DNA from: an uncultured Collinsella sp.
GTDB taxonomy: Bacteria > Actinomycetota > Coriobacteriia > Coriobacteriales > Coriobacteriaceae
Assembly: GCA_934654585.1 (NCBI GenBank)
Contig: CAKUGF010000002.1
Location: 115,180-179,179 of the forward strand
Reading direction: 5' to 3'
DNA: 64,000 bases
Below the pieces are notes generated by a model. It had not been told where the DNA came from, did no database searches, and saw only the letters and a program-made list of their open reading frames with translations. Position numbers and translations under genes: made by a program. Position 1 is the stretch's first letter; each line of letters begins with the position of its first letter. Below are positions 20,079 to 28,504 of this stretch, piece after piece.

Positions 20079-20444
20079 CTAGTAGGTGCTATAGACAAAT
20101 TGCCATTTATCAGTTGTGCCAAGAACACCACAGGAGCACATTGCAGCGAGGCGGGATTCCCTATGATGCGCGGATCGGCGATAGCCATTTCGGTAGGAGA
20201 TCGTCTTGTAAGGGATGTTGAACATCGAGATGCTGTGCCCGCTTACGCCGCGAGGACAGCTGTAGCTCCAGTAGGTATCGACGACGTCGTCCGTATACCC
20301 GAGGGGCTCAACGAGGGCACACTGGCTGCTCTCCTGGGAAGGAGGCATCGGGGTATCCGCAAAAGCGGGGGCTCCCGGCAGCAACAGACAAAGAGCGAGG
20401 CCGAGGAAAACCAAGAGCTTACACGACTTAACAGTACTGAACAT
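20079..20444 (-). CDS. Small secreted Cys-containing peptide
   Basis: A 121-residue protein that starts with a clear signal peptide: a short basic start, a strongly hydrophobic core and a likely cleavage after APAFA near residue 31. The mature part of about 90 residues has four cysteines (two as CSCG), several aromatic residues and a C-terminus KWQFVYSTY. The ATG at 20444 has GGAGAGG directly upstream. It is the first gene of an operon with a duplicated ABC permease, an ATPase and a permease-ATPase fusion. The size, signal peptide, aromatic C-terminus and neighbours recall bacteriocins of the lactococcin 972 type, but the similarity is weak by eye and I do not claim membership. Confidence 0.7.
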   Translation of the reverse strand: MFSTVKSCKLLVFLGLALCLLLPGAPAFADTPMPPSQESSQCALVEPLGYTDDVVDTYWSYSCPRGVSGHSISMFNIPYKTISYRNGYRRSAHHRESRLAAMCSCGVLGTTDKWQFVYSTY

Positions 20445-20492
20445 AATCCTCTCCAATCTAGAGGGGTTTCGGTTGCAGCATGCTGTGATTAC

Positions 20493-20527
20493 TTGTCGGC
20501 AAAGTCAATTTAACATAAACTGTTAAA
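20493..20527 (+). promoter_or_regulatory. Promoter with overlapping palindrome for the DUF2975/Xre pair
   Basis: TTGTCG (20493-20498) and TAAACT (20516-20521) are spaced by 17 bases. The inverted repeat TTTAACA (20509-20515) / TGTTAAA (20521-20527) covers the -10 region. An Xre repressor encoded just downstream could bind here and control both divergent operons. Confidence 0.45.
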
Positions 20528-20564
20528 AAGTAACCTGAGTTTTTTAAATTCTTCGGAGGTTATT

Positions 20565-21077
20565 ATGAGTTCCGACAATCGCACTCCCCGGCTTCATTCC
20601 TTCCGCATCGCATGTGCGATAGCCTCTGCGACCCTTTGCGCCACCGCCATCGCACAAGTGGCGTTCTCCTTAAAGCCAGCAATCGAAGTGCTCGACAACC
20701 CTGTAATTGCAGACTCCCCCGCGTATCCATCCCTTGCGATCTCGACATTGGTCCCTGCCGTCATCGGTATCGCTACGACCATCCTCAGCGCCGTTCTCGT
20801 GTGGACGATCAAGAGCGGAGACCCCTTCAAGAAAGGGTCTGCGACATGCTTGAAGGTGCTCGGCATTCTCTTCGTTGTTCAAGCTGCCACCAGCCTCTAC
20901 GCCGGCTCACTCAAAACCTCCGTTTCGATGTTTGGCGGCGAGGGGGCCGTCGGCGCCCAAGAGATCGCTTCATCATTCGATTGGACCTCTCTGGTTCTCG
21001 GCATCGTCCTGTTCATGCTTTCCCAGCTCTTCTTGTACGCCCGAGAGCTGTACCTCGACTCCGACGAGATTGCGTAA
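20565..21077 (+). CDS. DUF2975-like membrane protein
   Basis: A 170-residue protein with four predicted membrane helices (about 13-35, 58-82, 92-112, 138-160) and a C-terminal LYARELYLDSDEIA typical of the DUF2975 family. Such proteins are usually encoded next to a small YozG-type Xre regulator, as here: the next gene starts ten bases after this stop. GGAGGT lies seven bases before the ATG. Their molecular role is not established; the pairing suggests that the membrane protein modulates the regulator. The pair is divergent from the peptide/ABC operon and may regulate it. Confidence 0.8.
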   Translation: MSSDNRTPRLHSFRIACAIASATLCATAIAQVAFSLKPAIEVLDNPVIADSPAYPSLAISTLVPAVIGIATTILSAVLVWTIKSGDPFKKGSATCLKVLGILFVVQAATSLYAGSLKTSVSMFGGEGAVGAQEIASSFDWTSLVLGIVLFMLSQLFLYARELYLDSDEIA

Positions 21078-21086
21078 GGAAACGCC

Positions 21087-21338
21087 ATGCCCGTAATTGT
21101 TCGCCTCGACAAGATCATGGCCGAGCGAAAGATTTCCTCGAACGAACTTGCCGAAAGGATTGGAACCACGCCCGTGAACCTGTCCCGTATTAAAAAAGGG
21201 CATATTCGCGGCATTCGCTTCAACACACTCGAGCAGCTATGCCTCGCCCTTCGTTGCCAACCCGGAGACCTTCTCGAAGTCATGAGCGAAGAGGATGCCC
21301 GAAAGGAGTTCGGACTCGATTGGTCCGCCGAGGATTAG
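21087..21338 (+). CDS. Xre/YozG-type helix-turn-helix regulator
   Basis: An 83-residue DNA-binding protein that is almost entirely one helix-turn-helix domain (SSNELAERIGTTPVNLSRIKKG), ending with the family-typical LCLALRCQPGDLLE. It follows the DUF2975 gene, the usual order for this pair. Its stop codon TAG is followed, in the same reading frame, by a truncated tyrosine recombinase, showing that the 3' end of this gene sits exactly at a recombination junction. The last ten residues might come from the fused sequence. It probably represses its own promoter and possibly the divergent peptide operon. Confidence 0.88.
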   Translation: MPVIVRLDKIMAERKISSNELAERIGTTPVNLSRIKKGHIRGIRFNTLEQLCLALRCQPGDLLEVMSEEDARKEFGLDWSAED

Positions 21339-22064
21339 AGGGCGGTCGTACTCGCCCTGCACACGGGGATGCGAATCGGCGAGGTCTGCGGCCTTCGGTG
21401 GTGCGATGTGGATTTCGAGACGGGCCTGATCTCGATCAGACACTCGGTGGCGTACGCGAAGGGAATGGGTTCGTTCATCAAGGACACCAAGACCCATGAC
21501 GCCAGGGGTATCCCCATCGACCCGGTCGGCCTACTCCCCTTCCTGAAGGAGACCCACGAGATCGACTGCGGAAAGCTGCGCTTGCGCGGCCTTACCGGGG
21601 CGGTCGAGATCGGGGACTGCTACATCCTGTCGGAGCCGGGCGCGACCTTCGCGACGACAAGCTATATCCGCAGGGCGTTCAAGACGTTCTCGGAGACCAA
21701 CGGCCTCATGGGCACCAACGACGAGCTGATCACGTTCCACGGCCTTCGCCACACGTTCGCAACGCAGTGGATCCGCCAAGGCGGCGATATCAAGGCGCTC
21801 CAATCGATCCTCGGCCACAAGGACGCCATGGCGACGCTCAACGTCTACGCCGACATCGAGCCCATCTCCAAAATCCATAACATGCTGCGCGCCACGCCGT
21901 GCCTTTGGCGCGGGCACCTCGGGCCGAGGGTCGATCCGGGTCCCATGTTCCAACAGAGGATCCAGGAGTCCATCGAGACGCTCCAGGCGTTCGGCTACGG
22001 CATCACCGAGCCGGACGACCGAAATATCGCCATACGCGACGTGAAGACGAACAGTTGGCTCTAG
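21339..22064 (+). pseudogene. Truncated tyrosine recombinase (phage-type integrase), C-terminal part only
   Basis: About 240 codons encoding the catalytic domain of an integrase: TGMRIGEVCGLRW with the first catalytic Arg, then HGLRHTFATQW (His-x-x-Arg), ILGHKDAMATLNVYADI with the second His and the nucleophilic Tyr. The N-terminal arm- and core-binding domains are missing. Coding sequence begins directly after the TAG of the Xre gene, in its frame; the first ATG is at 21369. It therefore looks like the remnant of a larger integrase gene cut by insertion or deletion. The last 55 residues after the Tyr are atypical. It marks the right edge of the 15-22 kb accessory island. Confidence 0.8.
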
Positions 22065-22460
22065 CTCACCGAGTACGCGGCAGTGCTGGGCCCATCCCAA
22101 CTGAGGTCACGGTGGTCCGATAGGGGCGCCGCCCGCGGCATGCGCCGCGGAGCGGTATCCCCTACCGAAGGGCGGGGATGCCCTCCGCTTCCAGTTCGGA
22201 ATCAGCCGTCGGAGGCGTTCGGCTGACTGCGGGAACGGCCTGTCCGCTCAATGTGTTCGGCTGAGATCGGAAATCAACCCAACACGAGCCGGACACGCGC
22301 CAGACGGCTCTTCCCCGTACGGCCTTCCCCCTTACGCTCATGTTGCAGACGTGTAACGCCGCAGTAAGCACACCCCTTTTGGCGCCAGACAGGTACAATG
22401 ATGAACACTGTACCGTAGCGGAGCGCCCACGCGCGCCGCAACCACGCGAAAGGGTTTCCC
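22065..22460. other. 396-base intergenic region with long hairpin
   Basis: No gene seen. An imperfect long hairpin covers 22121-22164, with a perfect CCGCGGC-ATGC-GCCGCGG tip (22133-22150) and a TAGGGG/CCCCTA base. A TACAAT at 22394-22399 is a possible -10 for the following ACT-domain gene; no good -35 is visible. Confidence 0.5.
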
Positions 22461-22748
22461 ATGGCCGAGATCTCGTCCTCCCGCATCGTCATCACCGTCC
22501 TTGGCAAGAACCGCCCCGGCATCGTCGCCGGCGTCACCCGTGTTCTGGGCGAGGCCAACGTCGACATCCGCGACATCACGCAGTCCATTATCGAGGACAT
22601 CTTCACCATGACCATGCTGGCCGACACCGCCGAGTCCAAGCTCGACTTCGCCGAGCTGCAGAAGGCGCTGGCCGAGGCCGGCGAGCTTTCGGGCGTCAAC
22701 GTGTCCATCCAGCGCGAGGACGTCTTTAACTTTATGTACCGCCTGTAG
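22461..22748 (+). CDS. ACT domain protein (UPF0237 type)
   Basis: A 95-residue protein consisting of one ACT-like domain starting RIVITVLGKNRPGIVAGVTR. It resembles the UPF0237 family, small regulatory ligand-binding proteins often encoded beside a UPF0210 gene. That partner is absent here; citrate synthase follows after 78 bases instead. The ATG at 22461 follows AAAGGGTTTCCC. The ligand is probably an amino acid, by analogy with other ACT domains. Confidence 0.92.
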   Translation: MAEISSSRIVITVLGKNRPGIVAGVTRVLGEANVDIRDITQSIIEDIFTMTMLADTAESKLDFAELQKALAEAGELSGVNVSIQREDVFNFMYRL

Positions 22749-22826
22749 CGAACAGGTCGTGCGGGAACAGGCTGGCGCATCTGCGCCCAAGCACGCCGCC
22801 CCCACACGGCCCCGAGAGGAGCGCGC

Positions 22827-24245
22827 ATGGCTTACGACGCCAAGAAAATCTACTACCGCTTCGATGACCATCTGAGCCGCCTGGTCTTGGATTATGAGGC
22901 GAGCCGCCAGATTTCGCCCGAAAGCGAAAACCTCTACCACGGCCTGCCGACCGACCCGTACGACGAGGGCCTGTTTGTCGAACACAACGTCAAGCGTGGC
23001 CTGCGCAATGCCGACGGCTCGGGCGTGGTCGCGGGCCTCACCCGCATCTCGGACGTGCACGGCTACAACAAGGTCGACGGCAAGGTCGTGCCCGACCAGG
23101 GCAAGCTCACGCTGCGCGGCTATAGCATCGAGGACTTGGTCAACAGCGCCCAGGCCGAGAATCGCTATGGCTACGAAGAGGTCGCCTACCTGCTCATCAC
23201 GGGCTCGCTGCCCAACAAAGAGGAGCTCGACGGATTTTGTGAACGCCTGAGCGCTTTTAGGCATCTGAGCGGCGAATACGTCCAAGAGTTCCCCATGACC
23301 ACGGTGTCGTCGAGCATCATGAATGTGCTTCAGCGCGCCGTGCTGCTGCTCTACGCCTTCGATGCCGAGCCCGACGCGATTACGCCCGAGCACGAGATCG
23401 ACGTGGCCATCTCCATGCTCGCCCGTCTCCCCCGCATCGCCGCCTTCGCGCATATGGCCTCGGTCGCCAAGCGTCGCGGCTCCGAGGTGCACGTGCCGCA
23501 CCCGACGCCCGGCCTTTCCACCGCCGAGACCATCCTGCAGGTGCTCCGCGGCGGTATGGCGTTCACCCGCGACGAGGCCATGCTGCTCGACGTGATGCTC
23601 ATGCTGCATGCCGAGCACGGCGGCGGTAACAACTCAACGTTCGCCTGCCGCGTGCTGTCCTCCTCGGCCACCGACCCGTACTCCGCCTACGCCGCGGCGA
23701 TCGGCTCGCTCAAGGGTCCGCGTCACGGCGGGGCCAACGCCAAGGTCGTGTCCATGCACGAGGACATCCGCGCGCACGTTTCCAACTGGGAAGACGAGGA
23801 TGAGGTCGCAGCCTATCTGGGCAAGATCCTCGACAAGCAGGCCTTCGACGGCACGGGTCTCATCTACGGCATGGGCCATGCCGTCTATACGTTGAGCGAT
23901 CCACGTGCCGAGGTGTGCCGCCATTACGCGCGCACGCTTGCCGCCAAGAAGGACCTGGGCGAAGAGTTCGCGCTGATCGAGCGTATCGAGCGCCTGGCGC
24001 CGCAGGTCATGCGCGATCACGGCATGACCAAGCCGATCTGCGCCAATATCGACCTGTACACGGGCTTTATCTACAAGATGCTCGGCGTGCCCGAGACGCT
24101 CTTTACGCCGCTATTTGCCGTCGCCCGCATGGCCGGCTGGTCGGCGCACCGCATGGAAGAGCTCTTCTGCGCGCACCGCATCATCCGTCCCGCGTATCGC
24201 CCGGTTATCGAGCCGTTGGAGTACAAGCCGCTCGCCGATCGCTAG
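22827..24245 (+). CDS. gltA: Citrate/2-methylcitrate synthase
   Basis: A 472-residue citrate synthase family enzyme that condenses acetyl-CoA with oxaloacetate. The conserved catalytic region is present: LMLHAEHGGGNNSTF, GSLKGPRHGGANAKV and YGMGHAVYTLSDPRA, with the substrate-binding Asp in CANIDLYTGF. The N-terminal segment of about 80 residues before LTLRGYSIEDL is longer than in minimal bacterial enzymes. No other TCA-cycle genes are adjacent, so it probably serves glutamate synthesis through a partial cycle. GAGAGGAG precedes the ATG. A strong terminator follows. A methylcitrate function cannot be excluded by sequence alone, but no prp genes are nearby. Confidence 0.93.
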   Translation: MAYDAKKIYYRFDDHLSRLVLDYEASRQISPESENLYHGLPTDPYDEGLFVEHNVKRGLRNADGSGVVAGLTRISDVHGYNKVDGKVVPDQGKLTLRGYSIEDLVNSAQAENRYGYEEVAYLLITGSLPNKEELDGFCERLSAFRHLSGEYVQEFPMTTVSSSIMNVLQRAVLLLYAFDAEPDAITPEHEIDVAISMLARLPRIAAFAHMASVAKRRGSEVHVPHPTPGLSTAETILQVLRGGMAFTRDEAMLLDVMLMLHAEHGGGNNSTFACRVLSSSATDPYSAYAAAIGSLKGPRHGGANAKVVSMHEDIRAHVSNWEDEDEVAAYLGKILDKQAFDGTGLIYGMGHAVYTLSDPRAEVCRHYARTLAAKKDLGEEFALIERIERLAPQVMRDHGMTKPICANIDLYTGFIYKMLGVPETLFTPLFAVARMAGWSAHRMEELFCAHRIIRPAYRPVIEPLEYKPLADR

Positions 24246-24267
24246 GGCATGAACCGTTATAGAACCC

Positions 24268-24308
24268 GAGCGTGGCCAGGGCATCACCGCCCTCGGCCAC
24301 GCTTTTTA
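24268..24308 (+). terminator. Terminator of citrate synthase gene
   Basis: AGCGTGGCC (24269-24277) pairs with GGCCACGCT (24295-24303), extended inside by AGGGC/GCCCT with one bulged base, then TTTTT. Confidence 0.9.
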
Positions 24309-24313
24309 TGCCA

Positions 24314-24409
24314 GTAGATTCTTGGGACATGCCTTGATTTCTACCTTTGCCTTTGCCCTTGGCAACGAAGGAGAAAAAGTAGAAATCAAGGCATGTCCCA
24401 AGAATCTAC
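24314..24409. repeat. Long perfect hairpin, family E
   Basis: A 31-base arm (24314-24344; begins GTAGATTCTTGGGACATGCC) is perfectly inverted at 24379-24409, with a 34-base loop. Thirty-one perfect pairs outside an IS end are striking. The element ends six bases before the Shine-Dalgarno region of the next gene. Confidence 0.9.
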
Positions 24410-24431
24410 CTAGCTGGAAGGAATGAAACGA

Positions 24432-25274
24432 ATGATTGTGTTTTCCGATATGGATGGAACGCTGCTGACGAGCGACAAGCAGATGAGCGACGCCACTTGG
24501 GCGATGCTCGACGAGCTCGCACGTCGCGGCATTGAGTTTGTTCCTTGCACGGGCCGTCCACTGTCGGGCGTCTTTGAGCCGATCCTCGCCCACCCCGCCG
24601 TGCACTACGCGGTCTGCGCCAACGGCGCCAGCGTCTGGCAGCTCGATGAGGATGCACCCACCGACGCCTCGCGCGCCACGTGCATTCTGAGCCGTCCACT
24701 TGACCGCGGCATTGCCCACCGCATCCATAGCATTGCCGCCGGCCACGACGTCACCTTCGACATCTTCGCCGACGGGCAGTGCTTCCTCACCCGCTCGCTC
24801 TACGAGCGCCTGGACGAGTTCTGCGGCGGCGACCCGCACATCGCCGGATCGCTCAGGCGCACGCGCACGCCCATCGACATGGATGTCGACAGCAAGATCG
24901 ACGAGGTCGAGACGCTCGAGCGCATCGCCATGTACTGGCACGACCCCACCGACCGCGACGCCATCGCGGCGGCGCTCGGCACGCTCAGCGGCATCGAGGT
25001 TACGCGTTCGTACGAAATGAATATCGAGGTCATGGGTGAGGGCGCCACCAAGGGAACGGCCCTCACGTGGCTGTGCGAGCATCTGGGCGAGCCGCTGGCC
25101 GATGCCTGGGCCTTTGGCGACAACATCAACGACATCCCCATGCTTGTGGCAGCGGGCCACGGTATGGCCATGATCAACGGCGAGCCGGAGGACCGCGAGG
25201 CAGCCGCCGCCATCGCCGAGTTCGACAACGACCACGACGGCGTCGCCCGCACCATCATGGCCGCCCTCGCCTAG
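24432..25274 (+). CDS. Cof-type HAD hydrolase
   Basis: A 280-residue haloacid dehalogenase-superfamily phosphatase of the Cof (type IIB) subfamily, acting on sugar phosphates, phosphorylated vitamins or similar. Motif I is FSDMDGTLL with the nucleophile and acid Asp, motif II is PCTGRP, and motif IV is AFGDNINDIPML. The cap domain lies between motifs II and III. I prefer the ATG at 24432 because the AGGA site is nine bases away; an ATG at 24423 would sit only one or two bases from it. The gene converges with a second Cof-type gene at 25387-26181, of which it is a distant relative. Confidence 0.9.
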   Translation: MIVFSDMDGTLLTSDKQMSDATWAMLDELARRGIEFVPCTGRPLSGVFEPILAHPAVHYAVCANGASVWQLDEDAPTDASRATCILSRPLDRGIAHRIHSIAAGHDVTFDIFADGQCFLTRSLYERLDEFCGGDPHIAGSLRRTRTPIDMDVDSKIDEVETLERIAMYWHDPTDRDAIAAALGTLSGIEVTRSYEMNIEVMGEGATKGTALTWLCEHLGEPLADAWAFGDNINDIPMLVAAGHGMAMINGEPEDREAAAAIAEFDNDHDGVARTIMAALA

Positions 25275-25284
25275 CAGCAGCAAC

Positions 25285-25385
25285 CCGGTAGTCATTGGGG
25301 ACGTTCTTAAATGGCTAGTCGCTGGCGGCACTCATTTAAGTCTGTCCCCAACTGCCGGCGCATAAGGAATGTCCCCAACTACCGG
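25285..25385. repeat. Intergenic element, family D copy 1
   Basis: The ends CCGGTAGT..TTGGGGAC (from 25285) and GTCCCCAACTACCGG (25371-25385) are inverted, with a small insertion. Inside, TTAAAT and ATTTAA are inverted and GTCTGTCCCCAA occurs. The minus strand carries TTTAAGAACGTCCCCAATGA, identical to copy 2. It fills the whole gap between two convergent HAD genes. Confidence 0.8.
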
Positions 25386-25386
25386 T

Positions 25387-26181
25387 CTAGCAGAGGCTCT
25401 TCAGCACGCGACGGAGCTCCTGCTGGACGGCGTGATCGCGGTTGCAACCCACGACACGGTCGGCGACCGCTTTGAGCGCAGGACGCGCATTTTCCATCGC
25501 GCAACCCGTGCCGACAAAGCGAATGATCTCGTAGTCGTTCATCGAGTCGCCAAACGCCATGACCTCGTCGCGCTCAACACCATAGTGCTCCATGAGCTGC
25601 TCGATTCCCGACGCCTTCGACACGCCGGGCTGCATGGCATCGATCCACGCATTACCCGAAGGCGCGAAGGAGAACAGGTCGCCCAGCTCGCGTTGCAGCA
25701 CGTAGGCGTTGTCCATCACATTACCGTCATCGCAGATAATCGATGCCTTGATGATGTTCACATGTGGATCGGGCAGACCCCAAATGCGTTCGGCATTGGG
25801 CAGGTCCTTGTCGATCTCGCGGACAAATTTGCCCTCGTCGTCGAGCAAGAAGGACTTGGTGCGATCGAAAAGCGCCAGATGCATGTTGGGGAACATTTCG
25901 ACCGTGCGTGCGAGCTTGCGGATGGCGAGATGCGAATAGACCTCGCGGTCGACCTCGACACCGTCTGCATAGACCTGCGCGCCATTCGCCGCGACAAAGT
26001 CCATGTTGCCGACCACGGGCGCAAAGAACTCGCACAGACGGTCATAGCGGCGGCCCGACGACGCGGCAAAATGCACGCCGCGCTCACGCAGGGCCTCAAT
26101 AAGTTCGTAGGTCTCGGGCGGCACCTGGCTATTCTCATCGAGCAGCGTGCCGTCCATATCGGATGCGATCAGTTTAATCAT
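25387..26181 (-). CDS. Cof-type HAD hydrolase
   Basis: A 264-residue HAD phosphatase of the Cof subfamily. Motif I IASDMDGTLLDE starts at residue 5, motif II is ASSGRR, and the C-terminal motif is MAFGDSMNDYEII, followed by CAMENARPALKAVAD, which is typical of the family. The ATG at 26181 has AAAGGAG eight bases upstream; the open frame continues upstream but without a ribosome binding site. The substrate is unknown. Both ends of the gene touch or approach family D repeats. Confidence 0.93.
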   Translation of the reverse strand: MIKLIASDMDGTLLDENSQVPPETYELIEALRERGVHFAASSGRRYDRLCEFFAPVVGNMDFVAANGAQVYADGVEVDREVYSHLAIRKLARTVEMFPNMHLALFDRTKSFLLDDEGKFVREIDKDLPNAERIWGLPDPHVNIIKASIICDDGNVMDNAYVLQRELGDLFSFAPSGNAWIDAMQPGVSKASGIEQLMEHYGVERDEVMAFGDSMNDYEIIRFVGTGCAMENARPALKAVADRVVGCNRDHAVQQELRRVLKSLC

Positions 26182-26352
26182 AGAAAAGCTCCTTTCGGGC
26201 TTGATGGAATCAGACATAAATCCAACTCCACCGTACCCAAAAGGAGCTCGTGCAGACCGCTCAGGCAAAACCATTACAAGAGCCTGGCGGACGCTTCACA
26301 TTCCCCCTCGATGCCGCGCGCGCTTGCAGCGCTGAGGAACTTGTCAAAGAGT

Positions 26353-26398
26353 GTCCCCATCGACTAGTCGTTTAAGAACGTCCCCAATGACTAGTCGG
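26353..26398. repeat. Family D copy 2, overlapping the ade stop codon
   Basis: Direct repeat of GTCCCCAT-GACTAGTCG-like units separated by TTTAAGAAC. CGACTAGTCG (26361-26370) is a perfect palindrome. It shares TTTAAGAACGTCCCCAATGA with copy 1. Its last eight bases encode the final Ala-Asp and stop of the adenine deaminase gene. Confidence 0.8.
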
Positions 26399-28211
26399 CG
26401 TAGGTGAAGGTGGTAACGTCGAACATGCCCTCGGGGCGGATGCGGAGCGTCGGGATCACTGGCAGGGGCAGGAAGATGATGCCCATGATGGGGTCGAGCG
26501 GCGGCTCGATACCCATGGCGCGCGCCTTGACCATAAAGTCATCGTGCTGCGCCGCGACATCCTCGGCCGTACCCTCGCTCATCAGGCCGCCAAGCGCCAG
26601 CGGGATACGCGCCACGACCTCGCCATTGCGCACCAACACGTGACCGCCCTGGCCCACAGCCTCAACGGCAGCCATCATATCGGCAGCGTTGTCGCCCACC
26701 ACACACACGTTGTGCGAGTCGTGGCCGATCGTCGAGGCGATGGCACCGCCCGTGATGGTAAAGCCGCGTACCCAGCCGCGACCGATGTGCTTGCCGACCA
26801 AACCCAGGCCGGCGGGGCCGTCGCCGTCAGCGCCCTCGGCCTGCAGCGACACACCGCGGCCATGGCGCTCGATCAGCATAATGCGGCGCAGACCCTCGGC
26901 ACTCTCGGGGCGGGCCATGCCCGTGATAGCCATACCCGGGATGACATCGATAACGGCCTCGCCAGGCTTAAAGGCATAGTCGAACACGTCGAGCGAAAGC
27001 TTCGGCAGCTTAACGGAGGCGCGTAGCTCATCGGCAAGCGCTGCGACCTCTGCGGTCTCGGGCGCAACCTCACCCACAAAGGTACCGTTCTGTGCCACGA
27101 GCGCGCCGGCGGCGTACACACGATGCGGAGCCGTGGCAAACGTCAGGTCGTTGAGCACCAGCAGGTCGGCACGCTTGCCCGGGGCGATGGCGCCGCGCAG
27201 CTCGTGCGGGTCACGACAGCCGTGATCCAGGCCAAAGGCCTCGGCGGTAGAAAGCGACGCCATGGAGATGGCGACGACCGGGTCGATACCGGCCTCGATA
27301 GCCACGCGGCAGGCATTGTCGATCATGCCGGTCGAAAGCGCATCGGAGGGAGCACGGTCGTCGGTCGCAAAGCAGCAGCGACGGGCGCGGGCAGGGTTCT
27401 CCAGCAGCATCGGCGACAGGTTGGCCAGATCGTGGCTGCATGTGCCCTCGCGCAGCATCACATACATGCCGCGGGACAGCTTGTCGAGCGCCTCCTCGGG
27501 AATCGTCGACTCGTGGTCGGCGATAATGCCCGCTGCGGCATAGGCGTTGAGGTCCTTGCCCGCAACAAGCGGCGCATGACCGTCGACCTGTTTGGACGGC
27601 GTCTGGTTAGCGGCGTCGATACGAGCGCAGGTCTCGGGATCGGCCATAAAGACGCCCGGCAGGTTCATCATTTCGCCCAGACCAAAGACATCACCCGGAT
27701 GCTCGGCAAAAAACGCCTGCATATCGGCAGCGGTGATGACGGCGCCGGCCTGCTCGTCGGGCAGCGCGGGCACGCACGAGGGCATCATGTACTTGATGGA
27801 AATGGGCGCGCGACGGCCGTCCTCGATCATAAAGCGCAGGCCGTCGAGCCCCGCCACGTTGGCGATCTCGTGGCTGTCGGCAATGGCAGTGGTGGTGCCG
27901 CGCGTCGCCGCCATGCGCGCATACTCGGCGGGGCGGATGTTCGAAGACTCGATATGCAGGTGCCCGTCGATAAAGCCGGGGGCCAGATAGCGGCCCTGAC
28001 AGTCGATGACCTCGGTTGCCTCGTAGGTACCGGCGGCATCGTCGCGTCCGTCATAGAGCACGCCGACGATCACACCGTCCTTGACGGCAACGCTGCCGGA
28101 CGCCACACGTTGGCCGTACACGTCGACAATCTGCGCATTGGTAAACAGCGTGTCGACGGGCACACGACCCTCGGCAGCCTCGATCACAGACCTCATGACC
28201 TCAACGGACAT
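26391..28211 (-). CDS. ade: Adenine deaminase
   Basis: A 606-residue metal-dependent amidohydrolase that converts adenine to hypoxanthine and ammonia in purine salvage or breakdown. The N-terminal metal site is GFIDGHLHIESS; TIGHDSHNVCVVG and the large C-terminal domain are typical of the Ade family rather than the small adenosine deaminase type. The ATG at 28211 has AAAGGAG six bases upstream. The last codons and stop lie inside a family D repeat, so the present C-terminus may have been created by insertion. Purine breakdown fits the yge/yqe-type cluster at 50.9-61.8 kb. Confidence 0.94.
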   Translation of the reverse strand: MSVEVMRSVIEAAEGRVPVDTLFTNAQIVDVYGQRVASGSVAVKDGVIVGVLYDGRDDAAGTYEATEVIDCQGRYLAPGFIDGHLHIESSNIRPAEYARMAATRGTTTAIADSHEIANVAGLDGLRFMIEDGRRAPISIKYMMPSCVPALPDEQAGAVITAADMQAFFAEHPGDVFGLGEMMNLPGVFMADPETCARIDAANQTPSKQVDGHAPLVAGKDLNAYAAAGIIADHESTIPEEALDKLSRGMYVMLREGTCSHDLANLSPMLLENPARARRCCFATDDRAPSDALSTGMIDNACRVAIEAGIDPVVAISMASLSTAEAFGLDHGCRDPHELRGAIAPGKRADLLVLNDLTFATAPHRVYAAGALVAQNGTFVGEVAPETAEVAALADELRASVKLPKLSLDVFDYAFKPGEAVIDVIPGMAITGMARPESAEGLRRIMLIERHGRGVSLQAEGADGDGPAGLGLVGKHIGRGWVRGFTITGGAIASTIGHDSHNVCVVGDNAADMMAAVEAVGQGGHVLVRNGEVVARIPLALGGLMSEGTAEDVAAQHDDFMVKARAMGIEPPLDPIMGIIFLPLPVIPTLRIRPEGMFDVTTFTYAD

Positions 28212-28337
28212 ACATACTCCTTTAACCGTAGAAAAAAGCCGCGGAGCGGACAAACCTTCACCGCAGCAAGCCAATAGCCATTGTATGCCCAAAAGAAGGC
28301 CCCCGATAACACCCCTCCGTCCAACGGCACCGCCAAA

Positions 28338-28404
28338 TTGGTGCAATGGAGTCAGGTTAGTCTGCACCAAGTTGGCGCAAAGTAACCTGACCCCATTGCA
28401 CCAA
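28338..28404. repeat. Intergenic palindromic element, family B copy 2 (double unit)
   Basis: Two 33-base units in inverted orientation, starting TTGGTGCAATGGAGTCAGG and ending TTGCACCAA, with only a few mismatches. It lies between divergent ade and an unrecognised gene. Confidence 0.9.
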
Positions 28405-28504
28405 AGGCAACGCCACGCTCACGCCGGGCAAAATTTATGTCCGCACGGCGAGATATACTTTGATATCAAAGGCGCCTGGACAAGCCAAAGGGGAAGGAAA
28501 CACC

